Assembly: GCA_963575745.1 (NCBI GenBank)
Contig: CAUYUJ010022563.1
Span: 41,001 to 105,000, forward strand
Reading direction: 5' to 3'
Origin: Prorocentrum cordatum
Taxonomy: Eukaryota > Sar > Dinophyceae > Prorocentrales > Prorocentraceae
Length of the DNA: 64,000 bases
Below are positions 40,540 to 49,154 of this stretch, piece by piece; within the stretch, counting starts at the first letter, position 1, and every line of letters starts with the position of its first letter. A program made the position numbers and the translations under genes. Under the pieces are notes generated by a model that did not search any database, was not told where the DNA came from, and was given only the letters and a program-made list of their open reading frames with translations.

Positions 40540-42690
40540 GTGGGCCAAGCACCACTAGTCGAGGGCGCCGGGAGTGATATCTCGGAGGAAGCATCAGACG
40601 ACACGGAGGCGTCGCCGCTTCCAGGTACCAGTTCAAGGTCAAGTGAGTCAGCAAATTCTCCACTCGAAGCTGTCCAGGCAGCTTTCTCTGCATTTAGCGC
40701 CCGCGAGGATTTGCATAGCCTGGGTCCGAGCGACCACTTGCGCTGGGCCAGCGGCTTGCCAGAAGCCGACGATAGCCCGCGCGTGCCAACATTTTTAAAC
40801 GGCCATTTTGCGAGATCGGTTTCAATGTCGGTTGCCGAGCTGCAAACCGCTCGCCAGTCTGCTCTTGCTTTTTGGAAGCATCGGAAGCTAGTGACGGACC
40901 CACAGTGGCAGACTATCTTTAGAAGTTTGCCAGCTCACTGTCAGTCAGTGCTGGGTCCGGAGAAGAACCTTCTGCTGCTGAAAGAGATGCTCGAGGCTAT
41001 AGCATGGCCAGATAATACCTTGTTTCACAACCTCTGCCATGGCTTCCCTTTGGTGGGGCGCCTGCCTGCTAGTGGCATCCATGCGCCCGCTGCCACGTCT
41101 CCGGAACCAGCCGAGACTTTGCGGTCGCTTTTAGCACATCCGCGCGAGCGGAATGAGGCGACTCTCGGTAGAATCGCCGCGGAAAAGGGCGGCGATACGA
41201 GGGTTAGGACTCAATTTTTATCGGCCTGCTCAAAAGAGGTCGAAGATGGCAAGGCCCGCTTCCGTAACCTAGACGTAAATTCTTGTGTTTTAACAGCTCG
41301 CTTCCCTATCGTGCAGGGGGAGAGAGACGGAATGCCAAAAATTCGTTGCATAGACGATTTCACTGCGTCTGCGGTGAATGGCGCGGTTGTACATAGTGAA
41401 AGAACATGTCCAGACACGCTGGACACTTTGGTGGCATTAGTGCGCCACGCAGCAGCAGGCAAGCAACACATTGCCATGAGGTGGAGGAAAGATGACTTCC
41501 GGCACGCTTTTAAGACACTGCCGATTTGCAGCGGCCACTTGCCGCTAGCAGTGACAGCTTGGCCAGAAACAGTGGCAGACGGTAAAGCGTTACAGTTGCT
41601 GTGCCTACCATTTGGCTCTTCCGCATCAGTGTCCGGTTGGGATCGTTTCGGTCTCGCCATTCAAGGCATTTTGGCAGCTCTGTTTCACTTGTTATATTTG
41701 CGTTTTGTCGACGATATGTTCGCCGGCGATTCGGCCCTGGAGGGGCGCGATATTGGCAGTGACTGCTTAATCGGCCCCGCCGGCTCTGCGCGCCTGGCAA
41801 GAGCAGTCGTGTCAGAACTGCTGGGCTGGGATCTCGACGCCGGCAAAGCCGTCACGGAGGCCACTAAGACCGTAATCCTCGGAGTCTGCGTAGAATTTGA
41901 CGACCACAACCAGCTGATCCAGTTTTCTCTCGAAGCAGAGAGGTTGGAAAAATGGACCGCAGAAATTCGAGAGGCTCTGCGGCGAAGATCGCTCTCGCCT
42001 GCGCGGGCTTTAAAATTAGCAGGCAAATTGAGCTGGGGTGCGACCGCCGTCTTCGGCCGAGGCGCGCGCGTTTACCTTGCTGCCATTTACCACCACGGCT
42101 CAGGCAACCAGAGCCGGCTGTCCCAGCGCACCAAATTGTGTCTGCGTTGGTGGCTGCGGTTCTTACAGGAACCGCCATCGAGGAGCGTCCCGGTGATGCG
42201 TCGCCAGAAGAAGCGTTGCATCCTTTACACCGACGCCACAGGCCAGGGACGGATGGCATGGGTCATCCAGACTCCCTGTTTAAAGGCTTGCGCTGCTGCT
42301 GATGTCCCAGCAAAGGCGAGGCAGTGGGTGCTTCATCGGAAGAATCAGATCGGCACTTGGGAGCTCATGGCGGCTCTCTGCGCGCTTAAGTTTTTGCTGG
42401 GTTATCTGCCTGGCGAGTTTGAAATCCTCGCCTTCGTGGATAACACAAGCGCGCTGGGTGCACTTTTACGCGGCTGTTCCAGGCAATTTGATTGGAACGA
42501 GCTCATAGGCGAGCTTTGGTTTGCAGTCGCGCAGCGTGGTCATTATTTGCACCTTTGGCACGTGCCATCGCATTTAAATTTGGCCGACGCTCCGACCCGG
42601 CCAGAAGCCAAGTCAGAGCAGCTGCGTAAGTTAGCCGCCGACGGGTTTCAAGAAATGCCGTGGTCCTTCCCAGCCGACGCGCCCTGGTGA
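40540..42690 (+). CDS. reverse transcriptase-RNase H of element B (same frame as gag)
   Basis: 716 codons open directly after the gag TGA. Numbering from codon 40540 (GTG): conserved DHLRWASGLP (65-74), RT IRCIDDFTAS (268-277), motif A RKDDFRHAF (Asp319), motif B CLPFGSSASVSGW (355-367), motif C LRFVDDMF (Asp391, Asp392). RNase H: Asp565 in ILYTDATG, Glu608 in TWELMAAL, Asp634 in FVDNTSAL, Asp683 in NLADAPTR. The first ATG is codon 96 (40825), after the DHLxWAxxLP block that is also conserved in A. So translation must enter from gag by UGA readthrough, or start at a non-AUG codon. It ends with TGA, and a TAA follows 13 codons later. Confidence 0.92.
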   Translation: MGQAPLVEGAGSDISEEASDDTEASPLPGTSSRSSESANSPLEAVQAAFSAFSAREDLHSLGPSDHLRWASGLPEADDSPRVPTFLNGHFARSVSMSVAELQTARQSALAFWKHRKLVTDPQWQTIFRSLPAHCQSVLGPEKNLLLLKEMLEAIAWPDNTLFHNLCHGFPLVGRLPASGIHAPAATSPEPAETLRSLLAHPRERNEATLGRIAAEKGGDTRVRTQFLSACSKEVEDGKARFRNLDVNSCVLTARFPIVQGERDGMPKIRCIDDFTASAVNGAVVHSERTCPDTLDTLVALVRHAAAGKQHIAMRWRKDDFRHAFKTLPICSGHLPLAVTAWPETVADGKALQLLCLPFGSSASVSGWDRFGLAIQGILAALFHLLYLRFVDDMFAGDSALEGRDIGSDCLIGPAGSARLARAVVSELLGWDLDAGKAVTEATKTVILGVCVEFDDHNQLIQFSLEAERLEKWTAEIREALRRRSLSPARALKLAGKLSWGATAVFGRGARVYLAAIYHHGSGNQSRLSQRTKLCLRWWLRFLQEPPSRSVPVMRRQKKRCILYTDATGQGRMAWVIQTPCLKACAAADVPAKARQWVLHRKNQIGTWELMAALCALKFLLGYLPGEFEILAFVDNTSALGALLRGCSRQFDWNELIGELWFAVAQRGHYLHLWHVPSHLNLADAPTRPEAKSEQLRKLAADGFQEMPWSFPADAPW

Positions 42691-42828
42691 TTCGGAGACA
42701 GTGAGCGGCAAAGGGGAAAAACATCATCGTAATCCTGTGTTGAGGTCATATCACGTGAGAATCGGTTGTCCACGCAGCTACTTGTGCGCACATTCTCTGT
42801 GTCTTCTGTTCCGGAGCTCTGGCCCAGC

Positions 42829-44403
42829 ATGGCTTTGAGATTCATCGACAAAAGCCGTGCCGCTAAGTACTCGCATCCGCCAGCTGCCAGCGATGAGGTC
42901 GCGGAGGTCCGCGTCGAGGTGGAAGCGTCCCCTCTGGCGGCCGTCGTCCGCGGCGTCGCGGCGCAGGCAGAGCCAGGGCACCACGTCACGGGCTTGATCG
43001 CTGCGTTGACAGAATCGGGCTTCAAACACATGTCGGATCTGAGCGACATTGGAGCCGACGACTTCGCAGAGCTCGTGCCGGCATTCGCCGCTTGCAACAG
43101 CAGCTTCGTCAAAGCCTTCTTGTCGCACTGCCAGAGCAGCGCCAGTCGCGAGCAGGCAGCTCAAGCGCACAAGCCTGGCGGGCGAACGGAGCCCCAGCGC
43201 CCGGCATCTCTGGCAGCGGGCGTCGCTGCGCAGGCGGGCTCCGCCTCGGGCGGCGCCGGCGCTGGCTATGCTGGCGACCAGACGCCCACTGCGAAGCGAT
43301 TGGACGCCCCCGCCGAAGAGAAGGCCCGCGCTGCTTTTCTAGTGCTTGGAGAGGCGCGGCGGGCGCGGGCCGCTCCTGCGCCTGCAGTGCTTGCAGCCGC
43401 CGTGGCAGCTGCTGCCAATTGCAGCTGCTATCCGGGAGCGGAGCCCACTGGCAGGCCACGGGACGAGATCAAGCGGGCTCGTCGCGAAGCCAGCGGCGGC
43501 GACCATCTGAGCTTGCACACCTTGTGGGTGGAATTTGCCAGCTGGAGGAAAAGCGCCTCCCAGTATGCTTCCGCAGTGCGCCTGTGGGGCGACGCTGCCA
43601 CTGCTGTCGGGGCGCCTGGGTGGCCACCAACAGAACTGATCCTTGACACTTTCGTTGGTTTGTTTCGCAACGGCCACACCTTGCAGAGATACGTGTCGCA
43701 CGTGCGCAGTGTATTGCACTTGGTGCAGGCTCCGCTGGGCGCCCTCGCAGATACGCATAGATTGTCGAGAGGCGCCGAAAAGATAACGAAGTATGAATTC
43801 AGAAGAGAGAAAATCCGTGCCACAGCTGAGGAGACCAGACGCATCCGTAAGTGGTGCTCGGAAGCCGGATATCCGACACTAGCGGCCTCGTGGGCGATTG
43901 CCCGCCATTTTTGCTTGAGATATTCTGAAGTACTAAATCTGGGGACCCACGCGGTCGCATTTCGTTTTACCGGCGAGGGCCGTAAAACGTGCATCATCCG
44001 TTTTGCTCACCGGAAGTCGTACAATGAACCCTGCGAGACGACGAGGCGTTGCATCTGCCACCAGCAGGGTCGGCTCCTGTGCGGTGCTTGCACACTGTTC
44101 TCCTTAGGAGAAACAAGCGCTGTTCCTTTTTCAGGAATCCAATACGCCGACGCTCTCGCTGTGCTAAAGCTGGCAGCGAACGCCCTGCATCTGCGCAGCG
44201 CGCCTGCTTGGGGCACGCATGCGTTCAGGAGAGGGTTCGCAAACGAAGCCCTCCAACAAGGAGGGCCGACAGCATTGTTCTTTAGCGGTGGATGGAAAGG
44301 CGTGGCTGCTTTCGGCTATGCTAGCGCCCAGAGCCGAGGGGCTCTCTCGGCCGCTGAATGGCTAGTAGAACATTCTGACTCCAGCGACGGCGAGCAGGAC
44401 TGA
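42829..44403 (+). CDS. tyrosine recombinase of element B
   Basis: 524 residues from the ATG of MALRFIDKSRA; the frame is open 21 codons further upstream without ATG. Numbering from the upstream edge (42766): Arg385 in CLRYSEVL, Lys417 in HRKSYNEP, His485 and Arg488 in GTHAFRRGF, Trp510, Tyr518 in AAFGY. The cysteine cluster CICHQQGRLLCGAC (429-442) is between Lys and His. An Ala-rich linker (about 150-240) separates an N-terminal helical region from the core-binding domain. It is in the same frame as gag and pol but behind TGA and TAA. All catalytic residues are present, so it may be active. It would act on the T3-5C core. Confidence 0.92.
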   Translation: MALRFIDKSRAAKYSHPPAASDEVAEVRVEVEASPLAAVVRGVAAQAEPGHHVTGLIAALTESGFKHMSDLSDIGADDFAELVPAFAACNSSFVKAFLSHCQSSASREQAAQAHKPGGRTEPQRPASLAAGVAAQAGSASGGAGAGYAGDQTPTAKRLDAPAEEKARAAFLVLGEARRARAAPAPAVLAAAVAAAANCSCYPGAEPTGRPRDEIKRARREASGGDHLSLHTLWVEFASWRKSASQYASAVRLWGDAATAVGAPGWPPTELILDTFVGLFRNGHTLQRYVSHVRSVLHLVQAPLGALADTHRLSRGAEKITKYEFRREKIRATAEETRRIRKWCSEAGYPTLAASWAIARHFCLRYSEVLNLGTHAVAFRFTGEGRKTCIIRFAHRKSYNEPCETTRRCICHQQGRLLCGACTLFSLGETSAVPFSGIQYADALAVLKLAANALHLRSAPAWGTHAFRRGFANEALQQGGPTALFFSGGWKGVAAFGYASAQSRGALSAAEWLVEHSDSSDGEQD

Positions 44404-44494
44404 GTTCGCATCGTTTGCATTGGGGCAAGGGAAAACACATCACGATGTCCTCTCCTCAGGCGCTGCTGCGCGGTCCGCCGCCTCCTGGTGCATT

Positions 44495-44684
44495 GGGAAC
44501 CTCAGGACAGGGTCCAGGAGGCTCCGGCCAGGCAGCGCTTTCCTTTTGCCCCTTGCTGGCGCGAAGGCGCCGGCGCCGAGCCGTGACGGGGCCCCGGGGC
44601 CCGAGAACGTGTTCCGAGGTGCTTCGGGGCACCGCAGAGGCGAGGGCCTGCTTTCCCTTGGGCCGGGCTGCCAAAAATGATTTT
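44495..44684 (+). repeat. element B repeat B1
   Basis: 190 bp beginning GGGAACCTCAGGACAGG; identical layout at 45145-45334. Confidence 0.94.
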
Positions 44685-44685
44685 C

Positions 44686-45092
44686 ATGAAGCGTAAACTC
44701 GTTTCCGGCACAGGAAAATCATGTGGAGCAGGCCCAAGCGTGTTCGCCTCACCTCCTCTGCTCCATCTCACACGCCTCTGCGCCTGCTTCGCGGGCAAGC
44801 GGTTCCTGGCGGGCCGGCTTGCGTTTTCGGAGGCGGAAGTATTCTCGGTGCTAGTCTCTTGGGTCAGCCGTTCTGGTCGCCCCACAGGAGGCGCTCTCGG
44901 TCTCTGCGGGGAGCAGGGCCAAGCCAGGCCAAAGCACGAGCGACGGCCTGGTGCGCTGTGGCACTGCCCGCTCCCTCGCAGGCACGTGCCTGAGAGCTTG
45001 TCGGCAGGGGCCGCCTTCTCAGGCTCTCTGACCGAACGCTCTCCGCGTGGGACGGCGCCCGCAGGGCGGGCAGCAGCCGCCTGGCGGCGGTT
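44686..45092 (+). repeat. element B repeat A2
   Basis: 407 bp copy of A1 without the T-rich expansion and without the tandem duplication. Confidence 0.92.
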
Positions 45093-45144
45093 TTGCCCAC
45101 CCACATACCACCCTCGCGGCTTTCGCCGGCGCCGCGTCCTGGCA

Positions 45145-45334
45145 GGGAACCTCAGGACAGGGTCCAGGAGGCTCCGGCCAGGCAGCGCTTTCCTTTTGCC
45201 CCTTGCTGGCGCGAAGGCGCCGGCGCCGAGCCGTGACGGGGCCCCGGGGCCCGAGAACGTGTTCCGAGGTGCTTCGGGGCACCGCAGAGGCGAGGGCCTG
45301 CTTTCCCTTGGGCCGGGCTGCCAAAAATGATTTT
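45145..45334 (+). repeat. element B repeat B2 (3' terminus)
   Basis: Second copy; D2 gag codons resume after the TTTTC core. Confidence 0.94.
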
Positions 45335-46628
45335 CACACACGTGATTGCTGAAGATCGTCATCATAGCGCTGCGGTGAGCATCATCGACTTGGTACTGCC
45401 TGTCGATCCACGCTTGGAGCTTCTTGGGGGGGTTGTTGGGGATCAGCGCCGACAACTCGTTGAGGAGGTGGCTGACCAACTGCTTCCGGTCTTTGGCGGC
45501 GTCTTTGGCAGCACCGCCGCCTGCCGGGGAGGAGCCACCAGGGCCAGCACCTGAGGAACGCTGGGCTTTCGCCGCCGGCTGGCCCTCTTCCTCGAACAGC
45601 CCCTGGCCGGACGACAGCTCCGAGATGTCGAAGGACCTTTTGGTAGCCAGGCTAGTCACCAGCGCCGCCTCGCCCAAGATGAGGTCCTGGGCGAAATCGC
45701 GCAGCAGGATCTCGTGCTCCAGGGACACTGATGCGCTGGCCTTCGTGGTGCGCTTCTTGTACTGCTTGATCGTATGGTACATCAATGGGAGAAGAGCGGT
45801 CTTTTGAGAAGCCGCTTTCTCTGGGCCCGTGCGCTTGGCCGACTGCACGACTGTGCAGCGGCGCTCCGTCAAGTTGAGGAGGACAAGGAGCGACCGGGCG
45901 AGCGCCTTCACATTGTCGATCGGAGCATCCGCTTTCTCCGTAAGGTAGTTCTTCAACCGGTCCCAAGAGCCGCCTTGCTCCGGGAAACACAAGCTTTTCC
46001 ACCGCAACTTGGCGGCATAGCGCACCGTGGAAGCCCGCTTGAGCTCGGCCAACTCGGCGTTGCCTGGGTTGGCGGCGGACAGCGCCCAGATGTTAGCAAG
46101 CGCGGGAGTCTGCTCGGCAGCTTTCAAGGTGGACGCGAGGTGGTCCGCATCCACCACGAGGTCGCGCCAAGCAGCTTCCCACTCGGCGACCGAAAGCTGG
46201 CGCAGACGGGCCCTGTACGGAAAGGCCGCGTCCGCCCGCCGCTCGCACTCGGCCTGCACAGCTTTGCTCAGTTCAGAAGCCGGGTCCTTGAGAGCCGTAA
46301 CCACAGCGGGCACCGAGTGCGTGTTGGCAGCAGCAGTGGCGCCGGCTGCGATGGCGAGATCGCCGACCTCCCCTTGATTGAACGCCTTCGTGATCTCGGC
46401 AGTGATCGCTGTCATGATGGCGCCCGTCGGCTCGAGGGCGGCAGCGATGGCTGCCTGCGCCGCTGCTTCCGCCATTGTGCCGTGGGAAACACTAGGACAG
46501 AACGAAAACAGGTCGTTGCGTTGCAATTGTTATCACTAGAGGGAACCTGAAACGGCTGCGGCCGAAGAGGGCTAAGTTGGGGAACGCAGGCAAAGAACTG
46601 ACGCCGTCAGCGCCCACAAACGTACGTC

Positions 46629-48686
46629 TCATGTGTCACAAGCAGAACCCGAAGACACACTAATGGATGTGCGTTCATTTTCCTCGCGCTTGCGATTGCG
46701 CCTGTTTGGCTCCCAGCTCTGCAGTAGCAAGTAAGGCAAGTCAGTCTTCGGGCCGCTGCAGAACGCAGAGCCCGAAGGGTACCTGAAAAGGTCCGAGCCG
46801 GCAGGCCACGACCGAATCCGGTGCCATGCCTGAAGCAGCTGTGGTCGGAACCACGGGGCGCCTCTATCCTCGGGGCACAGGAGAACAATCTTGGGCGCGT
46901 CCGGTGCTTGGAGGGCGTGGTTGAGAAACTCTAGCGTTGCTCTGAGAAGCTCTCTCGGCGGGTGTGCCCAGACCGTCTCTCCAGCCAGAGTTGCCTCGAA
47001 TGCCGAATTTTCTGGCGAATGCCAAATCGGGGCCTTTGATGTAAGGCCTGCACGATCTGCAAACAAATCCAGTGTGAAACACACGCCCGTCCGCGACACG
47101 ATATCATCAAAAATTCGCGGCCTAACACATGCTGTACGAAAAGGGTCGGAATTCCATCGCGCTGAGAACTGCATATCCCGGGAGCCCAAATTCGCAGCTC
47201 TGTTGGCTGCGCCGCTGATGTGCGCCGCGAGAGCCCAGCAGGAGGCCCGCCGCTCAGCAGATTCCAGTTTCGCTGCTAACTTTTCCAACGTTGGGATGGC
47301 TCCATATCTCGCGTTTGTGTAATGAACTGCGCATGTATTGTCGGTACGGAACAAGACGCGCCAGCCTGCAAATGCGGTGGGCTGATCTTCGATGCACTTC
47401 ACAATCACCCAGAGCTCTTTAAAGTTTATGTCGATCTTTTCAAGCGGTATGCCTTCGTCCACGGCCAATGTACTTGGCCACAGACCTGACACAGAGACGC
47501 CCGAATGACATAAGTGATATGACCAGCCTGTCAGTCCAGCCGCGTCGGTTTCGACCACGCGAATGGAGCCTTCCTTGGCAAGCTGAGACCAACGGCCGTG
47601 CTCTGGCGACTTGTGGCCCCAGTTGCTGAGCTGCCCGGCCAGATTGTGAAGCACCCGCCTTGGTGGAGACGCCAGAGCTTGGAGACTCCACACCAAGTTT
47701 TTGCGGCTGAGTTCAGAGAGCTGGACCACTGGATTAGCTTGAGGACTGCGACTCCACAGCGTGTACACGCCTGCAGCGTTGAGATCAGCCCAGACAGGGT
47801 GTAGACGACGCCTTGCCTGTGGATATAACTCGCCCAAGTGAGAAGCCAGACCAGCCGCAGACGACAACTCTTTGGCCCGGAGCTCGCGAGCATCGTCGCG
47901 CTCCAAGACAGCCGCGATGCCCTTGCATGTCTTATCACATTTGTCCTGAGATACCGTAACCACCGCATTGATGGAATCGAATTCCCTGCGGCGGGCGCGC
48001 ACTGCGTCGCTCGGCAGGGCCCGCTGCGCGGCGGCGGCGCCAGCGTTGCCGTCGGCTACGGCGTTGCCGAGGCGGTCGCGCTCGCTGACCCCAAGGCGCC
48101 GCGCCTCCGCCGGCGTTTTCTGCGCTGGCACCCAGCGGGCCCGCAGGCGCCCAGTGCTCACGGGGTCCACCAGCTGCAGCCACAGGTCGGCGTGTTCCCA
48201 GTCCCGCACGTCGGATCCGCCTGCGATCTGCGCGCACGACCTCACGACGTACTGGCTGTCCGAGGCCAGGTCGACGGGGCCGCCGACGACGCGCGCCGCC
48301 GCCACGGCAGCTGTCACCTCTGCGCGCTGCGCAGTCTGCAAGCCGTCCACTGGCCCGGCGGAATTCGGGGAGTCGAACCCCGCGCACCGCAGGCCCCACG
48401 CCGTCCGAGCCAGGAGCGGGTCGGTTGGGTGGAGGCAGGCACCGTCGCTCCACACCGTGCGGCGGGGCGCCCCAGGGAGCAGCGCGGCTTGGGGCGGAAG
48501 CTGCGGGTCCTCGTTGCCTGCAGCCTCAGCAAGGGCCGCGAGCAGCGGCGGCGTCGCTAGCACCCCGGTCGCGGCGACCCTGGCGGGCAGCAGCTGCCGC
48601 AAGGCCCCGGCATTCATGGGAAACGGCTCCGTGCGCGGCGCCGCGGCGAGCGCTGCGCGGCGCGGGCCTTCCCACGCTGGGCACAA
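46629..48686 (-). CDS. D2 pol remnant: LINE-type RNase H fused to DIRS-type RNase H and methyltransferase-like domain
   Basis: One uninterrupted frame with two parts. Residues 1-about 234: zinc-finger remnant (upstream frame TCPHCGLAPEDLERHLW then CP) and an RNase HI domain with Asp81 (VWSDGACL), Glu123 (QRAEVTAA), Asp143 (ASDSQYVV) and Asp212 (GNAVADG), typical of a non-LTR retrotransposon tail. From about 235: RT-thumb-like ELSSAAGLASHLGELYPQ, a second RNase H with Asp381 (VVETDAAG), Glu424 (FKELWVIV) and Asp449 (FRTDNTCA) but Asn at the last position (RAANLGSR), then LDLFADRAG ... WAHPPREL ... GAPWFRPQLLQAW, the Dam-like methyltransferase module of DIRS-type elements with HPPR in place of NPPF/DPPY. 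RT palm motifs are absent. Either a chance in-frame fusion or a real double-RNase H polyprotein. A TAG upstream (near 48775) and no ATG suggest a broken 5' end. Confidence 0.65.
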   Translation of the reverse strand: MCPAWEGPRRAALAAAPRTEPFPMNAGALRQLLPARVAATGVLATPPLLAALAEAAGNEDPQLPPQAALLPGAPRRTVWSDGACLHPTDPLLARTAWGLRCAGFDSPNSAGPVDGLQTAQRAEVTAAVAAARVVGGPVDLASDSQYVVRSCAQIAGGSDVRDWEHADLWLQLVDPVSTGRLRARWVPAQKTPAEARRLGVSERDRLGNAVADGNAGAAAAQRALPSDAVRARRREFDSINAVVTVSQDKCDKTCKGIAAVLERDDARELRAKELSSAAGLASHLGELYPQARRRLHPVWADLNAAGVYTLWSRSPQANPVVQLSELSRKNLVWSLQALASPPRRVLHNLAGQLSNWGHKSPEHGRWSQLAKEGSIRVVETDAAGLTGWSYHLCHSGVSVSGLWPSTLAVDEGIPLEKIDINFKELWVIVKCIEDQPTAFAGWRVLFRTDNTCAVHYTNARYGAIPTLEKLAAKLESAERRASCWALAAHISGAANRAANLGSRDMQFSARWNSDPFRTACVRPRIFDDIVSRTGVCFTLDLFADRAGLTSKAPIWHSPENSAFEATLAGETVWAHPPRELLRATLEFLNHALQAPDAPKIVLLCPEDRGAPWFRPQLLQAWHRIRSWPAGSDLFRYPSGSAFCSGPKTDLPYLLLQSWEPNRRNRKREENERTSISVSSGSACDT

Positions 48687-48827
48687 CCAGAGGTGGCGCT
48701 CGAGGTCCTCAGGGGCAAGCCCGCAGTGCGGGCAAGTGCCAGCCTGGCCATTCCACTTCGCAGCAATGGCCTAGGTGACGATGCTGCCGCATATGACGCT
48801 GCGCAACGCGCTGGCGGCCTCCTCATG

Positions 48828-48892
48828 CACCTCCTCCTCCTCCTCCTCCTCCTCCTCCTCCTCCTCCTCCTCCTCCTCCTCCTCCTCCGTCT
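48828..48892. repeat. CCT trinucleotide array
   Basis: Pure CTC/CCT triplets next to the 5' edge of the D2 pol remnant. Confidence 0.95.
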
Positions 48893-48974
48893 TGCCCCGT
48901 CCAACTTATGGTGGTGGTGGTGGTGGAACACAGGCCCATCAAGTCTGAGTCGGAAGCGACGCGCACTTCTGCCA

Positions 48975-49151
48975 GGATGAAAGCCCCTGGAGGAGCAGTG
49001 TTTTTGGACGTGTTCGCGGTGTCTCGGTGGCTGTCCAGCCTCGGGAGGCGTTCCAGCAGCTTCGCCTCGCCGAGGGCCTTCTGGACATGCCCAGATCGTT
49101 TTTGGAACGGCTGCCCGGGAGCCGATGTACGATCCGAGGGAATGTCCCAGT
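48975..49151 (+). CDS. exon-like segment, unknown
   Basis: After an AG acceptor the frame reads GRVRGVSVAVQPREAFQQLR then EGLLDMPRSFLERLPGS and CTIRGNVPV. It looks like protein, but no family, start or partner exon is recognised. GAG-rich repeat follows at once. Confidence 0.25.
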
Positions 49152-49154
49152 GAG

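Larger units (their letters stand above)
35868..45335 (+). mobile_element. B: complete YR retroelement with split direct repeats
   Basis: Layout A1 (35869-36418) - leader with minisatellite - gag (39220) - pol - YR (to 44403) - B1 (44495-44684) - A2 (44686-45092) - spacer - B2 (45145-45334). The offset between B copies is exactly 650. The core TTTTC is at the junction (44681-44685) and right end (45331-45335); at the left flank it reads TTTTT, one substitution. The host gene is the D2 gag-like gene. At 9.5 kb it is longer than A because of a 2.8 kb leader. All three genes are open. Confidence 0.9.
35716..46475 (-). pseudogene. D2 gag-like gene, interrupted by element B
   Basis: The first part 46475-45333 (381 codons) begins at the ATG of MAEAAAQAAIAAALEP; an open extension reaches 46526. 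It is mostly helical, with a lysine-rich middle (TIKQYKKRTTKAS) and a Gly/Ser/Pro linker. The last part 35865-35716 supplies 49 codons plus TAG. Removing element B joins SNHVCE to NCLMAGKG in frame and recreates a Cys/His-rich tail (C-E-N-C, later KNPC, LLPC, TKC) that looks like a zinc-binding nucleocapsid-type domain. The restored length is about 430 residues. The function as particle protein is inferred from composition and position. The open reading that continues into element B is spurious. Confidence 0.75.
29131..48000 (-). mobile_element. D2: older DIRS-like element carrying insertions B and E
   Basis: Minus-strand order: RNase H / methyltransferase-like pol remnant (47984-46629), gag-like gene (46475-35716, split by B), YR gene (35384-29131, split by E). 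Its 3' repeats are at 17535-16949, separated from the body by the later arrivals C and G. Without insertions about 4.6 kb of coding body remains. The pol start with most of RT is missing, replaced by a LINE-like tail. It is a different lineage from A-C: its YR lacks the cysteine cluster and pol keeps a methyltransferase-like domain. The extent at the 5' side is approximate. Confidence 0.7.

Noticed and set aside
44502-45332. C-terminal extension of the D2 gag-like frame into element B
   Set aside because: Past the TTTTC core the frame reads the B2-A2-B1 repeats backwards. The true C-terminus continues at 35865.
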